NCBI GenBank assembly: GCA_002394605.1
Contig: DGUI01000023.1
Span: 1-8,178 of the forward strand
Direction of reading: 5' to 3'
From: Mageeibacillus sp. UBA4314
Lineage (GTDB): Bacteria > Bacillota > Clostridia > Saccharofermentanales > Saccharofermentanaceae
Length of the DNA stretch: 8,178 bases
In this document: piece by piece, positions 5,073 through 8,178 of the stretch
Layout: each line of letters starts with the position of its first letter
Position numbering within the stretch: the first letter of the stretch is position 1
Position numbers and translations under genes: made by a program
The notes under the pieces: model-generated
Databases searched by the model: none
Told to the model about the DNA's origin: nothing
The model's input: the letters and a program-made list of their open reading frames with translations, nothing else

Positions 5073-7525
5073 GCATCTTCCTCCTCCGGCAGCGTGCCTT
5101 CAGTAACACCGTCAGGCGCTGCGACTATATGGATATTTATGTTAAAGTATCTGTCTTCATCCGTGTAATAGCAGTCGAAAGTCGAATAATCGACTTCTCT
5201 TGCCTGTCCGTTTGTAACGTAACTTATTATGTATTCTTTCTCGCCGGACTCATCAGTCTCCGACAGTACCGTTGCATCATCATCCGGCGTCACCACGACT
5301 TTCAGGATATACTCTCCGTCTTCCGTGATCTTATCCACATCACTCCACTCCTGGTTCATAATGCCGGCTGACGTTACCTTGTAGGGAGCTCCTTCAGGGA
5401 CACTGAACATCGTGACATCGACAGGCTCGTCCTTCTCCGGCAGTCTGTAGGAGATGTTTACAGTATCGATCACCTTGAGCCAAACCGCTTTCAAGGTGGT
5501 ATCAGACACTACTGTGATGTCTTCCCACGTTCTTCCGTCAGGATCTTCCCAGCCCTTGAAGTTCAGTGCTGATCCGCCTTCAGATACCACACCGGGATCC
5601 GGCATCTCACATTCGTATCTTAAGATCGTACCTTCAGGAACCTTCATGGGTTCTTGCGGCTGACCGTGTCCCTGCATGTCATACGTAACAGTCACTTCCT
5701 GAGGCGTTCCGACGGTGAACCTGAACACACCGGATATGGTGTAACAGCCATCGGCATAACTGATCTCTGCCGGCTTTATGGGAGATGTCTTCCCGACGGT
5801 AAGCGTGAAATCCTCAGGGACGGCATGACCTATGGACGTGACCTTATATTCAAGATAATAGACCTTGTTTGCGGCAAATTCAGTGTCGTCCGTCAGGAAC
5901 TTTGCAGTGCCGCTTATAAAGGATCTGCCCTTTGCATCCTGCAGCACGGTTGCATTGACAATGGCATCTTCCGTCCCCTTAACACCCGCGCCTGCCGCAG
6001 GTACTCCGGTCTGCTGGTCGTAAGCAGCGAATTCAGGTCCGCGGGCCATCTCTTTGAGGTATGCGACGGAAGACTCAAACTGGTGCGATATGACCAGATT
6101 CTTGATCTGCGCGGCAAACACTACGAAAGGCACGAGTTCCTTATTCTCTGTATCCTCGATCGATGCGATCTCATCAAGCGGGACCAGGATGGGGGCTGCG
6201 AGCTTTATGAGTCCGAAGACCTCCCCCTCATTAAGGCTTGTGTTAATATTGCCGGCCTTCATCAGATCAGACAGGAGCCTTACTGCTTCCAGGTATTCAG
6301 CATCGGAACCCTCCTGCTGGGCTGTTGCAAGGTGCTTCATGACGCCTGCCAGATCGTTCATCCGCTTGGCGAGTTCCTCCGTGTTGATATTGCTGTTTTT
6401 GCCGCCGAAGATATCGTCCATCAGCTTCACGAAGATATCCTGATAGACATAGGTCATGGTGACCTTGCTGCCGTTACTGTCAGTAAATTCGTCCTTATAC
6501 TCCCTTGTGTAGTCGCTCCTTGTGCTGATCCTGTCTGACATCACCTTAACGATCTGCCCGGACTTCTCACCGGCATCGAAAGTCCCCTCCACCTCAAAAA
6601 GCTCAGCAGCGGGACTGCCGCTCAGCCTGATGAGTTCCGGAAACTTCGCCTTGGAGCTCTCAGTATTCATCAGATGCCTTACGCCGTAAGTCGTCATGCC
6701 CCACGGCGGCACCATGGTCACGATATCGTCATCACAAAAGTAATTGTGGATGTAAGCATATTTCGTCCCGTTATCAGGTACGGCTGACCCGTCAACTGTC
6801 GCGGGTGCCTCAAAAGTATAAGCATAGACCTGATCTTCCGGATCCTCGAGTCCGTCACCTAGCCTTGCCGCAAGGATATTTGCAAGTGCGCCTGCGCGGC
6901 TGTGCCCTGTGATCCAGAATTTCGCCTTGCCGTCAGAAGCAAGTGCCCTGATGTCTCCCGCCATCTTATCCACAGCCTTCGCAAAGCCATAGTGTTCAGC
7001 AGCCGCTTCAGGTCCGTTGACAGTGAAATTCTGCTGCCACCCCTCACCCTTGACCCTGCTGTCGAAAGAATAGCTCTGTATCGCAACAGCAACGAGCTGA
7101 TACTTATCCTCCCCTTCACCTATCGTCTTCCTTCCCCAGGTATAGTTGAACCCCTCCGGATCATAGGCATCAAACCCGACAAGCCCGGTCTCCTCGAAAC
7201 CAACATCCTTCAGGAACTTTATCCCCCTACTGTCCTCAGCTTCAACCGCCGCTGCCGCCAGCTGCATCGATGCGAGCGCCAGCTCATCATTCTGCTCTTC
7301 GGCACTCCCGAGAAACCATTCATCCGCATAATAGTAACTGTCCTTCAGGTAAGTTCCCGGCGCATATGTTGTCGCTATCTCCATCGTGCCGAAAACGTAG
7401 TGGTTCGTATAGACTTTCAGTTCCTGCTTCCTGTTCCTGTCGAGCAAAAAACCGGCCGTCAAAGCCGCCGCCAGCGTCACCGTGATCACCGACGCCGTTA
7501 TGATATTCTTCTTCCGCTCATTCAT
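5069..7525 (-). CDS. Membrane-anchored lipase-like alpha/beta hydrolase with InlB-type repeat
   Basis: This is an 818-residue exported protein. The start at 7525 (MNERKKNIITASV) has AGGAG 7 nt upstream; the frame extends to 7603 but that stretch includes the promoter. A charged N-terminus and hydrophobic segment (about 8-28) form a signal anchor or signal peptide, with no lipobox or LPxTG motif. Residues of about 40-300 are a class-3-lipase-like hydrolase: the nucleophile elbow is WITGHSRAGALAN with Ser209, the probable acid lies in CDDDIVTMVP (265-267), and the probable His is H284 in YGVRHL. The elbow reads G-x-S-x-A rather than G-x-S-x-G. A helical middle (about 365-500) is followed by beta regions, including an InlB B-repeat-like unit (about 611-683, VTYDMQGHG...FKGWEDPDGR...TTLKAVW). 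It is the first gene of the operon; the substrate is unknown. Confidence 0.85.
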   Translation of the reverse strand: MNERKKNIITASVITVTLAAALTAGFLLDRNRKQELKVYTNHYVFGTMEIATTYAPGTYLKDSYYYADEWFLGSAEEQNDELALASMQLAAAAVEAEDSRGIKFLKDVGFEETGLVGFDAYDPEGFNYTWGRKTIGEGEDKYQLVAVAIQSYSFDSRVKGEGWQQNFTVNGPEAAAEHYGFAKAVDKMAGDIRALASDGKAKFWITGHSRAGALANILAARLGDGLEDPEDQVYAYTFEAPATVDGSAVPDNGTKYAYIHNYFCDDDIVTMVPPWGMTTYGVRHLMNTESSKAKFPELIRLSGSPAAELFEVEGTFDAGEKSGQIVKVMSDRISTRSDYTREYKDEFTDSNGSKVTMTYVYQDIFVKLMDDIFGGKNSNINTEELAKRMNDLAGVMKHLATAQQEGSDAEYLEAVRLLSDLMKAGNINTSLNEGEVFGLIKLAAPILVPLDEIASIEDTENKELVPFVVFAAQIKNLVISHQFESSVAYLKEMARGPEFAAYDQQTGVPAAGAGVKGTEDAIVNATVLQDAKGRSFISGTAKFLTDDTEFAANKVYYLEYKVTSIGHAVPEDFTLTVGKTSPIKPAEISYADGCYTISGVFRFTVGTPQEVTVTYDMQGHGQPQEPMKVPEGTILRYECEMPDPGVVSEGGSALNFKGWEDPDGRTWEDITVVSDTTLKAVWLKVIDTVNISYRLPEKDEPVDVTMFSVPEGAPYKVTSAGIMNQEWSDVDKITEDGEYILKVVVTPDDDATVLSETDESGEKEYIISYVTNGQAREVDYSTFDCYYTDEDRYFNINIHIVAAPDGVTEGTLPEEEDA

Positions 7526-7550
7526 AGTGGGTCTCCTGAGATTTTTTCTT

Positions 7551-7559
7551 ATTATAACA
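7551..7559 (-). promoter_or_regulatory. Extended -10 promoter of the three-gene operon
   Basis: The minus strand reads TGTTATAAT, a full extended -10 element, with no good -35 hexamer 16-18 bp upstream. The predicted start near 7544 gives a leader of about 20 nt carrying the AGGAG site (plus-strand 7533-7537). The promoter lies about 60 bp downstream of the group II intron end, so the operon can be transcribed independently of the intron. Confidence 0.65.
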
Positions 7560-7623
7560 CGGCGGGCGCTGCGGGTATCGGGGACACCGTTGATCAAGGT
7601 CATGTGATAAGTTCATTCTAATC

Positions 7624-7685
7624 GAGTAGGGGGAATTTAATCCCCCTCTCACACCACCGTACGTGCCGTTCGGCATACGGCGGTT
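7624..7685 (-). ncRNA. Group II intron domains V and VI
   Basis: Domain V (about 7653-7684): on the minus strand ACCGCCGTA pairs with TACGGTGGT (one G-U), followed by an upper TGCC/GGCA stem with a GAAC tetraloop and a 2-nt CG bulge on the 3' side. The conserved triad position appears to be CGC. Domain VI (7624-7650): GAG pairs with CTC and AGGGGGA with TCCCCCT, leaving a single bulged A (plus-strand T at 7627). This A is 7 nt from the intron end, where the lariat branch point is expected. The layout is that of a splicing-competent 3' end. Confidence 0.85.
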
Positions 7686-8178
7686 CAACTTAACTTCAAA
7701 GCGTGACGCTCATTGTAGTAGTCAAGGCAACTGATAAGACCTGCCTTGCCAAGCACTTCTTTTGAGATCGCCCGTGTTACGCAAGTCTTGGTCACGACCC
7801 ATTGGTATCTGTCTCCACTGTACGATGTCCGTCTTGCTAAGTCTTTGGGTACTCCGAGCTTTTGGAGTCCCCATTGCCTTTTGCTTGGCACCTTCCATTG
7901 TTTCCAGATAATGGTTCTTAGTCTCGTCCTTAGATGTGCGTCAATGCCAGTCATTGCTTCCTTCATGTTTCCTAACGCAAAGTAATTTATCCAGCCTCTT
8001 GTTACTTGGTTTATCTTTTTAATCCTAATTCCCAATCTCATTGAGCTATTTCTTTGCGTCAAGGCTTTGAGTCTGCGTTTGAACTTGGCGACAGAGTCTT
8101 GGTGCGGTCTGGCTTTCCATTCAAGTGTCTTTGGGTCTTTGTAAAATCCAAATCCGAGGTATTTGACTTTCGTCGGTC
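7685..8178 (-). CDS. ltrA: Group II intron reverse transcriptase/maturase, C-terminal part
   Basis: The visible 163 residues run from the window edge (frame beginning PTKVKYLGFGFY) to the TGA at 7685-7687. The first residues match the end of the reverse transcriptase domain (YLGF motif). The X/thumb and maturase-specific domain follows: KKINQVTRGWINYFALGNMKEAMTGIDAHLRTRLRTIIWKQW, typical of GIIM domains that bind and help splice the intron RNA. The C-terminal stretch YQWVVTKTCVTRAISKEVLGKAGLISCLDYY is common in bacterial intron proteins that lack the HNH endonuclease, and no HNH motif is present here. The catalytic YxDD motif would be outside the window. The stop codon directly abuts domain V. 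An apparent start at 8062 is only an internal TTG; the frame is open to the edge. Confidence 0.92.
   Translation of the reverse strand, partial: PTKVKYLGFGFYKDPKTLEWKARPHQDSVAKFKRRLKALTQRNSSMRLGIRIKKINQVTRGWINYFALGNMKEAMTGIDAHLRTRLRTIIWKQWKVPSKRQWGLQKLGVPKDLARRTSYSGDRYQWVVTKTCVTRAISKEVLGKAGLISCLDYYNERHALKLS

Larger units (their letters stand above)
7621..8178 (-). mobile_element. Group II intron, 3' portion
   Basis: The window contains the 3' end of a group II intron on the minus strand: maturase C-terminus, domain V, domain VI and a 3' boundary ending in CTACTCGAT near 7621. The 5' part (domains I-III and most of the ORF) lies beyond the window. The 3' exon begins about TAGAATGAAC on the minus strand. 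The exact end could be 7621 or 7620. Confidence 0.88.

Noticed and set aside
7526..7603. N-terminal extension of the lipase-like protein to 7603
   Set aside because: The extension overlaps the TGTTATAAT promoter, and the ATG at 7525 has AGGAG 7 nt upstream followed by a normal signal anchor.

Overview
The window is accessory-looking chromosome from a low-to-mid GC Gram-positive, most likely a member of the Clostridia (Lachnospiraceae or a close relative). The evidence is strong GGAGG-type ribosome binding sites, lipobox lipoproteins, an InlB-type B-repeat, a YczE-type membrane protein and TATAAT promoters. No gene here fixes the species. Every gene I accept is on the minus strand, so biological order runs from right to left.

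Right edge (8178 to 7621): the 3' part of a group II intron. It holds the C-terminal 163 residues of its reverse transcriptase/maturase, which runs off the window, followed immediately by catalytic RNA domain V and a domain VI hairpin with a bulged branch-point A. The intron ends about 95 bp upstream of the next gene.

Centre (7560 to 3429): an extended -10 promoter (TGTTATAAT) drives a tightly packed three-gene operon. First is a membrane-anchored extracellular lipase-like alpha/beta hydrolase with an InlB-like repeat. It is joined by an ATGA overlap to a two-domain GNAT acetyltransferase-nitroreductase protein. That is followed after 3 nt by a YczE/YitT-like integral membrane protein. The functional link between the three is unknown.

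Junction (3461 to 3353): a perfect 20-bp inverted repeat encloses 69 bp. One arm is the coding end of the membrane-protein gene. Inside lie a small hairpin and a hairpin-plus-T7 terminator that faces against the operon. Inverting the 69 bp would turn that terminator to face the operon, so this could be a transcription-termination switch. This is the most interesting signal in the window, but it is an inference.

Left part (3282 to 1): a soluble protein of unknown function with a C-terminal zinc ribbon and its own extended -10 promoter. Next is a small lipoprotein with a near-consensus promoter and five tandem copies of a heptapeptide at its C-terminus. Last is a transglutaminase-like lipoprotein with an intact Cys-His-Asp triad. 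The terminator between the two lipoprotein genes has the downstream gene's Shine-Dalgarno in its stem and a perfect TATAAT in its loop. Beyond the last gene are two short tandem repeat arrays (13-bp and 10-bp units) and no gene that I can support.
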